IMG/VR virus record: IMGVR_UViG_3300012036_000004
Coordinates: 1 to 64,000 of that record
Length of the DNA stretch: 64,000 nucleotides
Reading direction: 5' to 3' (one strand)
Source: a virus
Under the pieces are notes generated by a model. That model saw nothing but the letters and a program-made list of their open reading frames with translations, did not search any database and was not told where the DNA came from. The translations under genes were made by a program, and so were the position numbers. This document shows positions 52,103 through 61,329 of the stretch, piece by piece; the first letter of the stretch is position 1; every line of letters begins with the position of its first letter.

Positions 52103-52972
52103 ATGACAACTGAACTCGTTCTCACCGAAACCGTCCCCGCACTCGCGAATTACGAACTGACTGCGGAGATGGAGCAGCAACTCGAGGACCTCGTTTTCCT
52201 GATGACGACGCCTCCCATGGGTCTGGAGAACACGGACTGGGAATGGCGTCCCGACATCGTAAAAATCAAGGCCCCTACAACTACAGACGACGCCTGTCCC
52301 GGTAACGCCGAGATCGGCGACATCTGGGCTGCAGGCGAGATCCTGTGGTCACGCAAAGAAGATGGGAAAGACGAGCCGTTTCGGTTCATCCCGATCTATC
52401 ACTGGAAGCAGCACTCGAAGTTCGTCTACGGAAAGCGCCAGCCGGACTGCTCGAGCCCCGATGGTGTGACCGCTTATGACGGTACGCCGTGCGTGGAGTG
52501 TCCACACCTGCCGTGGAAGGGTAGCGCGAAAGTGCGTCCTGGAAGCGACAAGACCGCATGCGATGAGACGTTCTCGTTTCTCGTGATGGCCGAAGACATG
52601 AGCAACTTCTACGTGCTCAACTTCCGCGGCACCTCCGCCAAAGCAGGCAAGAACATCTTGCGCAACACACGCCGCGCGCTGTGGGGCAAGGTGTACGGCC
52701 TGACGTCCGTCGAGCAATCAACCGACACGAACACCTGGCAGAAGTATGACGTGGCCCCGATCTCGGGCTCTCGTCCTGCTCCCGAGGTTCAAGCGTTCGC
52801 ACGCTTCGTCCACGAGCAGAAAGACCAGGCCGCAAAAGCTCAGAGCGCCGAGCTCAAGGCCGCGCGTGAGGCCATCGAGAAGACGCTCAATGCCGACCTC
52901 GAAGAAGGCGGCGCCATCGATGACCTCGAAGCCGAGCTCAACGCAGACGATGGGTTCAGCGAGTCGATGTAG
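52103..52972 (+). CDS. Putative single-stranded DNA-binding protein
   Basis: 289 residues from an ATG with GGAGAAAG five bases upstream; an in-frame start at 52073 is less likely. The core has a run of strands (AGEILWSRKEDGKDEPFRFI, FSFLVMAEDMSNFYVLNFRG) and four or more Cys (CSSPDG, CVECPHLPW, ACDETF). The C-terminus is helical and acidic (LEEGGAIDDLEAELNADDG), as in many SSBs. The position in the replication operon agrees. This is a family-style guess. Confidence 0.4.
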   Translation: MTTELVLTETVPALANYELTAEMEQQLEDLVFLMTTPPMGLENTDWEWRPDIVKIKAPTTTDDACPGNAEIGDIWAAGEILWSRKEDGKDEPFRFIPIYHWKQHSKFVYGKRQPDCSSPDGVTAYDGTPCVECPHLPWKGSAKVRPGSDKTACDETFSFLVMAEDMSNFYVLNFRGTSAKAGKNILRNTRRALWGKVYGLTSVEQSTDTNTWQKYDVAPISGSRPAPEVQAFARFVHEQKDQAAKAQSAELKAAREAIEKTLNADLEEGGAIDDLEAELNADDGFSESM

Positions 52973-52993
52973 TCTCGATTCGCCCTCTCAATC

Positions 52994-53027
52994 GGGAGGG
53001 GTCGCTATGCGGCCTCTCCCTTTTTTT
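52994..53027 (+). terminator. Terminator after the SSB-like gene
   Basis: GGGAGGGG pairs with CCTCTCCC (one G-U) across an 11-base loop, followed by seven Ts. It would lower readthrough from the early part of the operon into the second nuclease and polymerase genes. Confidence 0.8.
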
Positions 53028-53050
53028 GCCTCTTTCCCATCGGACGTATC

Positions 53051-53818
53051 ATGAGCAACGCACCGTGGAGTATCTCCAAAGCCAACATGGCACATGAGTG
53101 CACGTATCGATTCCACATGCGCTACACCAAGCGCGCAAAAGGCCGGCGTATCGAGAACTCCGCGGGCCGGATCGGAACTGCCGTGCACGACATCCTGGAC
53201 CGCATGCTCCAGGGCACCGAATTCAAACGCGCCTTCGTCAATGCCTCCATCCAGAAACTGACTCGGAAAGAGATCCTGGAACTGAAGACGCACGAAGAGG
53301 GCATCAAACGATTCATCGAGCGGTTCGCAGACTGGCGCGACAAAATGGGGAAGCCAGAAGTCTACCCCGAAGTTCAGATGGCCATCACCGAAGAACTCGG
53401 CGAGACCGGCTACTGGGACAAAGACGCCTACTTCCGAGGTGTGCTCGACATCAGTACCGTGGTCACCCGCGGCGACCAGAAGTACGCCGTCATCATCGAC
53501 CACAAGACCGGCATGCCGTCTGATATCGAGAAGTACAAGCCGCAGCTCGACTCCTACGTCGCGATGGCGTCGGTAGTCTACCCCGACATCGTCGGCGCGC
53601 AGGCGGCCATTCACTGGGTCCGCGCGCAAGAGGCGGCGGATGAAGAAGTCATCGCCTGGGGCCCTATGTACAAACGCCCTGTCATTGAAAAACTCATACT
53701 TCCTCAGTTTTTGGAGCACCTTCAGTCCGCTGAAGCGCGCGCTCAAGAACGTCCCACACCCACGGAGGGGTGGTATTGCGAGTTCTGTGAATATCAGGAT
53801 TCGTGCCCAATAAAATAA
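53051..53818 (+). CDS. RecB/Cas4-like PD-(D/E)XK nuclease, second copy
   Basis: 255 residues. WSISKANMAHECTYRFHMRY (about 6-25) is the N-terminal Cys motif. GRIGTAVHDILDRML provides the His, FRGVLDIS and AVIIDHKTG the Asp and D..K catalytic core, and YKPQLDSYVAMA the Q/Y motif. WYCEFCEYQDSCP at the C-terminus gives three Cys for an Fe-S cluster. It differs clearly from the nuclease at 48971. It lies just before the primase-helicase, suggesting DNA end processing in recombination-linked replication. Confidence 0.75.
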   Translation: MSNAPWSISKANMAHECTYRFHMRYTKRAKGRRIENSAGRIGTAVHDILDRMLQGTEFKRAFVNASIQKLTRKEILELKTHEEGIKRFIERFADWRDKMGKPEVYPEVQMAITEELGETGYWDKDAYFRGVLDISTVVTRGDQKYAVIIDHKTGMPSDIEKYKPQLDSYVAMASVVYPDIVGAQAAIHWVRAQEAADEEVIAWGPMYKRPVIEKLILPQFLEHLQSAEARAQERPTPTEGWYCEFCEYQDSCPIK

Positions 53819-53843
53819 CCCAAGCCAAGACGGTGAGGTACCC

Positions 53844-56800
53844 GTGTCAAAATCATATAAAGTCCTGTCCCGGCAGGAGAAGTCGAAAATGCTTGCTGAC
53901 GTCGGCATCGAAGACGTCCTAGCTCTCTGCCAAGAAGCTCGCCCCTCGCATCAATGCGAACGGCACGGCAACCGAATCCGTTCGCGCTGCATGTTTCCAG
54001 GGCACTCGGACGCCAACCCTTCGATGGACATTGTGTTCACTGAGGGCCGTGTTTTCGCCAAGTGTTTCAGTTGCGGTCAGTATGAGTCTGACGGCTTTCG
54101 CATCGTTGAGCACATCACCGGCATCCACGCCGTTTCGCGACTGTACGCCGAGATATTCGGACAGCGCTTCGGTCTCAAAGTCGACGCCGAGTTGGACGAC
54201 GCGCTCGTCCAGGAAGACCTGTTTAGTCACTTCAAGAACTCGGTGCTGCGTGCCGGCGAACACCTTCTCGTCAACGCCTCATCCACCAAAAGTAAAGAGT
54301 ACACCTACGCCCAAAGCGCGATCACCTATCTGGCCCAGCGAGGCTTCCCAGCAACCACGTTCCTGACATTGGGTATTGGCATCTTCCCGACGCTCGAGCA
54401 CTTCGCTCAGCACGCAGACCAAGACGCACAGATCACCATTGGTGAGTATTTCGGCCCTCGTGTCTTCGAGCAGAAGCCCAAGGCCGTCGGGCGCTACGGT
54501 GGTTGGTTGATGTTTCCCTACTACACCTCACCCACGACGATCGGTCGCCTCAAACTGCGTGACCCCAAGAACAAGGACAATGAAGTCTGGCTGGGTATCC
54601 ACAAGGAAGAGACGCGCGGCTTCTTCGGACTCAACCAGTTCACCACTCTCGTAGGTAAAGACCTCAAGGAAGCCAAAACGGCGTATGTCGTCGAAGGGGA
54701 GTTCGACCAACTGGCGATGTTGCAGGCGCAGTTAAACCTGAACCCCAACCAGCAGCACATTGTGCTCGGCGGCTCAGGCTCGGCTCCGACCAGCTTGGAC
54801 ATCCTGGCTGATTCCCGTATCAGCCGAGTCACGCTCGTGGGAGACAACGATGCGGGCGGCGACCAATTCGTTCGACGCATCCTGGAAGTGTCCGAGCAGG
54901 AACGTATCCACGACTTCGGGGTCTACGACTGGTCGACCCTGCAGACGTATGGCGATCCTGACGACGTCGTTCAAGGTGGGGATTACCCGGACCTCATCCA
55001 CGGCCTCACCACACGCAGTGACGTCAAAGAGCTCCATATGTGGGCGATGGATACCGCCCTCAAAGAGATCGCGACGCTGAGCTCTCCGAGCTCTGTCGAG
55101 AAGATTGACGTGCTCGACAAGGGCTGCGCGTTCATCAAGAACGACGTCGAGCGCGGGTTGTACGTTTCCGAAGTGTCGGCCACGACAGGTCTCGACGGCG
55201 GCGTGCTCTCAAAGCACATGATCTCTATCGACACCGAGCGAGGTTTCCTGGTCGCGCTCGAGCGTAAGCTGGGTGAGCACGCCTCGCCTGTTGCGATGAA
55301 GAACTCAGAAACGGCGCTGATGTTCTGTCGAAACTCGAACGAGATATTCGAGGTCAACCTCAAGAAGCCGCGCGACATCGAGCTTGCTCTGCAAATGCAG
55401 GTCTTCGGATGCACGACCTACGACTTCGTCGAAGAGAACATCGGCATCCCTGACCGCGTTCGCTACACCCAGGGAAAGGTCCCGACTGAGCGTCCCATCA
55501 ATCACCAGGCCAAAGACCTGTCCGGTCACGTCGACCTCGCCGTGCAGAACTTCGTGGCAGGCTCCAAGCCCTTGTCCAAGTACCGAGTGCGGCGACAGGG
55601 CGTTCACTGGAGCGATGTGACCGAAGACCCGGTACGAGCCGAGGGTCTCCCCTCCAGCGCTCCTGCCCGCTGCGTTTACGTCGTAAACGGCCACCTTCGT
55701 CTCATGGGTACGCCCGGCTCAAACGGCCTGATGTACTACGAGGAGCTGTCTGAGCCTGTTCATGGCCTCAATCTGTTGTGGGGAGACGACGAACCTTGGA
55801 GCGCAATGCTCACAAGCGCTGACTCCGCCAATAAAAAGCCCAAGCACACGCGCAAGGAAGTCTACGAACTTCTCCTGGACGTAGTAGACGGGTGGGCTTT
55901 TGAGCGGCACGACCTGGTCCGTCATTTCTGGGCGGCCTACATCATGATGCTGACGCATTGCGACATCTTCGAGAACCTGCCGTACGTGCTGCTGAACGCG
56001 CCTTCGCAGTCAGGTAAATCAACGATGCTCAAAGGTGTTCTTCGCGGAGAGGACCCGGGAGAGATTGGCCTCATCGAACACAGCCGAGGCTACGATGACT
56101 ACACCGCCGCTGCCGTCATGCAGCACGCTGAGGGCTCGCCCATTCTGATGGGTCTCGAAGAGTTCGAGGCGGCAGACGACGCCAGCCGCAATGATTCCAA
56201 GGCCCGAGCAGTCCGCGCCATCCTAGCCTCTGTGCGAAACGCCAGCGGCCGAAAAGGGATGCAACGCTCTCGCGGCGGTCGCTACGGGACCCCATCCGAT
56301 ACGCACCTCCGTTTCCCGATCTCCGGGGCCGCCATTCAGCCTCTGCAAGAAGAGGCCGACCGAAACCGGTGGTTCACCTTCGAGCTGACGCAGCAGCCAG
56401 GCAAGCTTCCGCCCGAAGCCTACATCCGTCAGAAGCTGGGCTGGGACGGCGTCTCCGACCTTCGCGAATCGATCCTGTTGAACTCACTACAACACGCGCA
56501 CCGAGACTACCTTTCGGAGCAAGATATTCTGCAGAACGTGTGGGACAAGGACGTCCTGACGACCCGCTCGACTCGAGGCGCAAAGTCTGTGGCGCCCATC
56601 TTGACCATCATGAAAGACGTGGAGGTCGACTACCTGAGCTGGGGGCAAACCTTTCTGGACTGGCGTAGCGATTTGCTGCGTGCATCGAACACGTCCGCCG
56701 AGCGGACAATGTTCCTGGCCGTCTTCGAAACCAACGCCATCACGATTCCGAACGAGTTCCAGCGTCGAAGCCTCATCAACATTCTCGCCAACCCCGATCT

Positions 56801-57131
56801 GCGAAACCATCTAAGCTACGCAGACTGCGGAGCGTACTACCTGCCGGGGGCGACTTTCGTCGTGCTGTACCCCAAGAAGATTGCCGAGATTCTCAAGTAC
56901 AACGCCAACTACCGCCACTCCACGAACGCCAACCAGATCTTCAATCACCTCAAAAGAAACCCCGAGGTGAAATACGATCCGCCGTTCTTCAACGGGAGCA
57001 AAAAGACGATGCAGCACCTGCGTCAGTTTATGCCGAGTGTCCGCGCTGAGGATCTTCTCGCGGTGTCATTCCAGGCATTGGACTTCGACAAAGCGCCGCT
57101 CCTGCCCCCTGACCCGGACACCGTACTATGA
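53844..57131 (+). CDS. Primase-helicase
   Basis: 1095 residues from a GTG with GTGAGG upstream. The N-terminal zinc finger is of DnaG type (CMFPGH ... CFSC, about 49-77). TOPRIM follows, with VVEGEFDQLAM (Glu284) and VGDNDAGGD (Asp334, Asp336). The C-terminal half has a P-loop NAPSQSGKSTM (Lys725) and Walker B-like ILMGLEEFEAADD. A large linker separates the two. It would synthesise primers and unwind DNA at the phage fork. A GTTTAC-N3-GTAAAC palindrome encodes VYVVN at 55674. Confidence 0.8.
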   Translation: MSKSYKVLSRQEKSKMLADVGIEDVLALCQEARPSHQCERHGNRIRSRCMFPGHSDANPSMDIVFTEGRVFAKCFSCGQYESDGFRIVEHITGIHAVSRLYAEIFGQRFGLKVDAELDDALVQEDLFSHFKNSVLRAGEHLLVNASSTKSKEYTYAQSAITYLAQRGFPATTFLTLGIGIFPTLEHFAQHADQDAQITIGEYFGPRVFEQKPKAVGRYGGWLMFPYYTSPTTIGRLKLRDPKNKDNEVWLGIHKEETRGFFGLNQFTTLVGKDLKEAKTAYVVEGEFDQLAMLQAQLNLNPNQQHIVLGGSGSAPTSLDILADSRISRVTLVGDNDAGGDQFVRRILEVSEQERIHDFGVYDWSTLQTYGDPDDVVQGGDYPDLIHGLTTRSDVKELHMWAMDTALKEIATLSSPSSVEKIDVLDKGCAFIKNDVERGLYVSEVSATTGLDGGVLSKHMISIDTERGFLVALERKLGEHASPVAMKNSETALMFCRNSNEIFEVNLKKPRDIELALQMQVFGCTTYDFVEENIGIPDRVRYTQGKVPTERPINHQAKDLSGHVDLAVQNFVAGSKPLSKYRVRRQGVHWSDVTEDPVRAEGLPSSAPARCVYVVNGHLRLMGTPGSNGLMYYEELSEPVHGLNLLWGDDEPWSAMLTSADSANKKPKHTRKEVYELLLDVVDGWAFERHDLVRHFWAAYIMMLTHCDIFENLPYVLLNAPSQSGKSTMLKGVLRGEDPGEIGLIEHSRGYDDYTAAAVMQHAEGSPILMGLEEFEAADDASRNDSKARAVRAILASVRNASGRKGMQRSRGGRYGTPSDTHLRFPISGAAIQPLQEEADRNRWFTFELTQQPGKLPPEAYIRQKLGWDGVSDLRESILLNSLQHAHRDYLSEQDILQNVWDKDVLTTRSTRGAKSVAPILTIMKDVEVDYLSWGQTFLDWRSDLLRASNTSAERTMFLAVFETNAITIPNEFQRRSLINILANPDLRNHLSYADCGAYYLPGATFVVLYPKKIAEILKYNANYRHSTNANQIFNHLKRNPEVKYDPPFFNGSKKTMQHLRQFMPSVRAEDLLAVSFQALDFDKAPLLPPDPDTVL
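55674..55688. repeat. GTTTAC-N3-GTAAAC palindrome, copy 5
   Basis: GTTTACGTCGTAAAC lies within the primase-helicase gene. Confidence 0.7.
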
Positions 57132-57484
57132 CCACCCTCAAAGAGAGCATGGACACCGAGAAGCTGAACAATCAGCTCCTCAACCTGACCAACGACCTCA
57201 ACGGAGTCCTTGGTCTTCGAGCCCTATCTTCCACCGCCGCCGAGATATGGGTCACTGGTGGCAGCACCAAAAACGAGGTGCTCGCCCGCGCCGAAGAGCA
57301 TGAAGAGCTGGCTGACGTAGACTTCACCTTCCGAGAAGAAGTCGACGAAGCCTACTCGCCCGGCGGCGCCACTGACCGACCTCGAACCTGGGAACCTAAA
57401 AATGACGACCGAGACAACGACACCGACCCCTTCGAAGAACTACTCGAGCGCGATCCAAGCAGCCCCCGCACGGTGGACGAGTAA
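57128..57484 (+). CDS. Small hypothetical protein between primase and polymerase
   Basis: 118 residues. Its start overlaps the primase stop as ATGA. The first 60 residues are helical (EKLNNQLLNLTNDLNGVLGL); the rest is acidic and polar. Its last 83 bases overlap the start of the DNA polymerase gene in another frame. Function unknown; a small replication accessory factor is possible. Confidence 0.55.
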   Translation: MTTLKESMDTEKLNNQLLNLTNDLNGVLGLRALSSTAAEIWVTGGSTKNEVLARAEEHEELADVDFTFREEVDEAYSPGGATDRPRTWEPKNDDRDNDTDPFEELLERDPSSPRTVDE

Positions 57485-60400
57485 CCAAAAGGGGACCTTC
57501 TGTAGTACCTGCCCCAACAAAGACGCTTCGTGCCTGCTGATGGGCCGCTGGTTGAGTCAGGCGAGCATGACCATCATCCTGGCATCGCCGGGGCAAGAAT
57601 CCATCGACCGTGTGCAGCCGCTGGGGAGCCGAGACGAAGCAATCATCGCGCAGCTCATGCAGAACCTGACCGAGAAGCACGGTACAGCCATCGCCTACAA
57701 CATCGTGTATTTGACAGGAGCAGAATCCCGAAAAGCCCCCGGCAAAGAGGTGATCGCTGCTTGCTCGCAGTACATGAACCAGAAGCTGCTCGACGCGCGT
57801 CGACAATTCGAACACGGCCCGCATGCAGGTCGAAACCACGTCCTGGTTCCGCTGGGAAAAGCCTGCACGCAGGCACTTCTTCCTGACGTACGAACCCTCA
57901 AAGAGGTTCGCGGAAAAACTGTCGCCACCGAATTCGGTGGGTACGAGTGGTTGGTCTGTCCGACGTTCAGCAGAGCGCAGCTCTACGTCAAGCCGGGCTA
58001 CGCTCGAGTGATGAGTCACGACATCTCCAAAGCCTACACGCTGTCCCTCAAAGAGGGGCGCGAGGATAAGGTCGACGTCCACTCACTGACGACCGACTAC
58101 ATCATTCCGCAGAACATCGAAGAGGTGCGCGACGTTTGCACTGACCTGCTCGAGCGTATCGAATCTGGCGACATCACTGCGATGAGCGTCGACATCGAGA
58201 CGAACACCAAGAACCCGTATCGCACTGACGGTCACACCTCGGTCGTCTCGCTGGCCTGGGACAAGGGGCAGGCTACCGCCATCCTCCTTGACCACCCTCG
58301 CTCCTACTACGACGCCGAAGAAGCGTGGGAAGCTGTGATTCCCATCCTGGAAAGCGACGTCAAGAAAATCTTCCACAACGGAAAGTTCGATCTCCAGTTC
58401 CTGCGAAACCGCAAAGGACTCAAGGTCCCCAACCTGTGGTGGGATACCATTCTTGCCGAGCACTTCCTCGACGAGGACAAGAGCGGTGTCTACGGCCTCA
58501 AAGAGGTCATCGGGCTCTACGCTCCCCGTTACATGGGCTACGAGAAAGAACTTCGAGCGAACTTCGTCAAGAAGGCGCTGGCCGAAGCTAAGGGTCTCGG
58601 AGAAGACGAAGACCGCGAACCCGACCACGAAGAATCATGGGAGATCATGCCCTTCTTCGCTGACCTCGAATACAAGCCAGTTGCCGAAGACGACAGCATC
58701 GACTGGGAAAGTCTTGGAGAGGACGTCCGTATTGAACTCTTCGAGAACGAAGTGATTTACCTCAACGCGCACCGCGACGGCGAGAAGAAGTCGAAGACTC
58801 GCGCACGAGGTCGCATCCGACGGCGCTGCAAGAAGTACGACCTCGACCCGCCTGACACCGTCAACGACCGCTCCTTCGACGTCGGCGACAATGGCTACGA
58901 CGACATCCCGGTCGACATGCTCCTGTGGTACGCCGCAGTCGACGCTGACGTAACGAGACAGGTATGCGCCGGGCAACGCATGATTGCCGCCCGACGCCAG
59001 CGAGACCTGGGCATGACCACGCCGAATGTCACGCTCCAACGAGACCTGGAGAACGTGATGGCCGACCTGTACGTGCCTGGAACGGATTCACTGTCCACCA
59101 TGTCGTATCGAGGCACCAAGCTCGACTACGATCTGCTCGACCAATACGAAGAAGAGATCGGCCAACTTCGAGACGACACACTTCGCATCATCCGAGAGAT
59201 GGTGTGCCAGCCCGAGTTCAATCCGAACTCCAGCGCCGAGATGGCAGACCTGGTGGTCAACGTCTTGAGCATCGACCCCGATGCGTTCACCTACACTGCC
59301 ACGGGAGCCATCAGCGTCACGGACGCCTGGTTGGCTACACAGCAGGAAGAGTGCGCCGACGAGTTCACGCAGGAAGTCATCTACTACATACGCCTTTACA
59401 AGAAGGCAGCGAAGACGATCTCGTCATTCCTCGCGAAGTTCCGTCGGTTGACTCAGTACGACGGACGTATCCACACCTCGTTCAATCTGAACGGAACCGC
59501 GACTGGTCGGCTGTCTTCTTCGTCGCCCAACCTGCAGAACGTTCCACTGTGGATGTGTCGATTCCCGCCGCACCCCAAGTTCACGAAGGTCTCGAGCCCG
59601 GGGTGGAACATCAAGGCATTGTTCATCCCGAGCGAGCCCGGAAAAGTGTACTTCCAGCTCGATATCTCGGCAGCCGAGATTCGCGTGCTCTGCGCCTACG
59701 CAGGCGACGAGCGTCTGATTTCGGCGCTCAAAGCTGGTCAGGATATTCACTCCTTCGTGGCCTCGCACGTGTTCGACCATACCTACGAAGAGTTCGTGGC
59801 TGGAAAGGACACCGACCCCGACCTCAAGCTGAAGCGAACCGCTACCAAACGCGTGGTGTTCGGCCTGATTTACGGCGCCGGTCCCTACAAGATTGCCGAG
59901 CAGATCTACGGCGGTCTGGCTACCGACGAAGCCGAGCGTGAAACGCAGATTGCCTTCGCGCAGTCTGTCATGGACATGGTCTTCGAGCGCTTCCCGAAGA
60001 TTCAGGAGTACATCTCCAAGACCATCGCGGAGGTCCAACTGTTCGACCAGGTCCGAACGTACTTCGGGCGACGTCGTCGCTTCGACCTTCGAAACGCCTC
60101 CTGGAAGGAAGCTCGGAAGAGCGAGCGCCAGGCGGTCAACTTCAAAATCCAATCGTCGGCTTCTGACATCGTCCTCTCGCAGCTCTGTGCGGTCGAGCAA
60201 GCCATCAAAGAGATTAGCGGAGAAGTGCTCCTCACGGTGCATGACTCCATCGCCGGGGAAATCGATGTCGACAAGGTGCCACTGATGCGTGCCTTCTTCG
60301 ACCACTATGTCGTGGACGAAGTGAAGCGAAAGTTCCCCTGGCTGCCCGTTCCGTTCGCCTACGACCTCGAAGTTGGACCTTCGTATGGTGAGCTCGTCGA

Positions 60401-60509
60401 CTTCGGCCTGCTCGAATCCGATCCGGACGACATCCCGGACTACGTCCTCAAGAAAGCCCGTCCTCGCATGGAGCGGGCAGGGCTCACCTTCTTCTCGGAG
60501 ACCGCCTGA
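57402..60509 (+). CDS. UDG-like / 3'-5' exonuclease / family A DNA polymerase
   Basis: 1035 residues. The N-terminal 220 resemble Fe-S uracil-DNA glycosylases: CSTCPNKDASC, ASPGQES in place of the GEAPG motif, VLVPLGKACTQALL, and a C-terminal motif whose usual catalytic His (HPS type) reads PTFSRAQ. It is therefore probably not active as a glycosylase. The exonuclease motifs are complete: DIETN (Asp264, Glu266), FHNGKFDLQFL (Asp330) and YAAVDADVT (Tyr510, Asp514). Family A polymerase motifs are DISAAEIRVL (Asp754), KRVVFGLIYGAG (Lys816, Tyr824) and VHDSI (His947, Asp948). A UDG-like domain on phage family A polymerases has been described, for example in SPO1-type phages, as I recall. It is the replicative polymerase. 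Confidence 0.85.
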   Translation: MTTETTTPTPSKNYSSAIQAAPARWTSNQKGTFCSTCPNKDASCLLMGRWLSQASMTIILASPGQESIDRVQPLGSRDEAIIAQLMQNLTEKHGTAIAYNIVYLTGAESRKAPGKEVIAACSQYMNQKLLDARRQFEHGPHAGRNHVLVPLGKACTQALLPDVRTLKEVRGKTVATEFGGYEWLVCPTFSRAQLYVKPGYARVMSHDISKAYTLSLKEGREDKVDVHSLTTDYIIPQNIEEVRDVCTDLLERIESGDITAMSVDIETNTKNPYRTDGHTSVVSLAWDKGQATAILLDHPRSYYDAEEAWEAVIPILESDVKKIFHNGKFDLQFLRNRKGLKVPNLWWDTILAEHFLDEDKSGVYGLKEVIGLYAPRYMGYEKELRANFVKKALAEAKGLGEDEDREPDHEESWEIMPFFADLEYKPVAEDDSIDWESLGEDVRIELFENEVIYLNAHRDGEKKSKTRARGRIRRRCKKYDLDPPDTVNDRSFDVGDNGYDDIPVDMLLWYAAVDADVTRQVCAGQRMIAARRQRDLGMTTPNVTLQRDLENVMADLYVPGTDSLSTMSYRGTKLDYDLLDQYEEEIGQLRDDTLRIIREMVCQPEFNPNSSAEMADLVVNVLSIDPDAFTYTATGAISVTDAWLATQQEECADEFTQEVIYYIRLYKKAAKTISSFLAKFRRLTQYDGRIHTSFNLNGTATGRLSSSSPNLQNVPLWMCRFPPHPKFTKVSSPGWNIKALFIPSEPGKVYFQLDISAAEIRVLCAYAGDERLISALKAGQDIHSFVASHVFDHTYEEFVAGKDTDPDLKLKRTATKRVVFGLIYGAGPYKIAEQIYGGLATDEAERETQIAFAQSVMDMVFERFPKIQEYISKTIAEVQLFDQVRTYFGRRRRFDLRNASWKEARKSERQAVNFKIQSSASDIVLSQLCAVEQAIKEISGEVLLTVHDSIAGEIDVDKVPLMRAFFDHYVVDEVKRKFPWLPVPFAYDLEVGPSYGELVDFGLLESDPDDIPDYVLKKARPRMERAGLTFFSETA

Positions 60510-60805
60510 TGCCTATTTACGCCCTCGCCATGGAGACACCCGGTCGCTACATAGTCGGCCAGAGCAGTGCCGCCCCTGACGCTATCCTGTCGACGAACAC
60601 CGTCGCTCTTCAGGACGCCGCTCACCTCACGGTGCTCAAAGAACAGAGCATCCTGACGCCGATCGACGTGCTCGATAACTTCCACGCGAAGGTGTCGAGC
60701 TACATTGGCTTCGGGGTGCTCAACGAAGACTTCAGTTCCATCTACGAGTCGTGGCTCGAGATGCACAAAAATCCGCCGGATTTTGAGGTACAAGAGGGTG
60801 AATGA
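60509..60805 (+). CDS. Small hypothetical protein after DNA polymerase
   Basis: 98 residues. Its start overlaps the polymerase stop as TGATG. It has a compact alpha/beta sequence (MPIYALAMETPGRYIVGQSS, TPIDVLDNFHAKVSSYIGFG). It is the last gene of the replication operon, and its stop lies within the first stem of the folded-RNA array. Function unknown. Confidence 0.55.
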   Translation: MPIYALAMETPGRYIVGQSSAAPDAILSTNTVALQDAAHLTVLKEQSILTPIDVLDNFHAKVSSYIGFGVLNEDFSSIYESWLEMHKNPPDFEVQEGE

Positions 60806-60828
60806 ACTAGTACAGACACTTAGCTGTG

Positions 60829-60849
60829 GGCGATGTTTCGTCGCCATAT
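60829..60849 (+). repeat. Conserved hairpin repeat, copy 1
   Basis: GGCGATGTTTCGTCGCC plus ATAT. A five-pair stem GGCGA/TCGCC with a seven-base loop. Confidence 0.75.
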
Positions 60850-60984
60850 CATAGCAGTACTTTAGTACTGGCCGCCGGCTTGAAGCCGAGCACCAGGCCG
60901 CCTCGAGCTCACTACTTCGGCGGAAATGGTAGTTCATTCATACGCACGCGCTAGACACTGAGGTGATCAAGGACGATCCCTCGA

Positions 60985-61005
60985 GGCGATGTTTCGTCGC
61001 CACAT
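60985..61005 (+). repeat. Conserved hairpin repeat, copy 2
   Basis: GGCGATGTTTCGTCGCC plus ACAT, followed by the 9-bp hairpin at 61024-61045. Confidence 0.75.
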
Positions 61006-61085
61006 TTTGTTTCACTATCTCTTCACCTGGTTTAGCAACCAGGTGTAGAATTAGTAGCGCACTTGAGTTGGCACCGATCTCGGTG

Positions 61086-61106
61086 GGCGATGTTTCGTCG
61101 CCATAT
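61086..61106 (+). repeat. Conserved hairpin repeat, copy 3
   Basis: GGCGATGTTTCGTCGCC plus ATAT, directly preceded by the hairpin CACCGATCTCGGTG. A degenerate copy (GCGGTTTTCGTCGCATA) lies at about 61151. Confidence 0.75.
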
Positions 61107-61244
61107 GAAGTAGGACCGGGAGCAAACGCGAGCGAGGTCTTCCTGGCCACGCGGTTTTCGTCGCATACGCTCCTCAACCCAGCTAGGCCTGGAAGACCAG
61201 GCTCAGCACAGCAACTCACCTCTGATTGGCTCCCGTTTGTGGAG

Positions 61245-61265
61245 GGCGATGTTTCGTCGCCATAT
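61245..61265 (+). repeat. Conserved hairpin repeat, copy 4
   Basis: GGCGATGTTTCGTCGCC plus ATAT, followed by the 7-bp hairpin CAGACAC/GTGTCTG. Confidence 0.75.
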
Positions 61266-61329
61266 CTCCCAGACACTTTCGTGTCTGAGCTTTTCTCGAG
61301 CTCCTCCGGGAGCTGCGTGATCATGGCAA

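Noticed and set aside
60829-61265. CRISPR array from the repeated GGCGATGTTTCGTCGCC (the other strand contains GAAAC)
   Set aside because: Spacing is irregular (156, 101 and 159 bp between repeat starts), the spaces are full of their own hairpins, no cas genes are present, and the unit is a short hairpin rather than a 28-37 bp repeat.
60938-61324. Minus-strand frame of 128 codons with repeated YGDETSP
   Set aside because: The repeats come from the hairpin array read as protein; there is no ribosome site and the stretch is dominated by stems.
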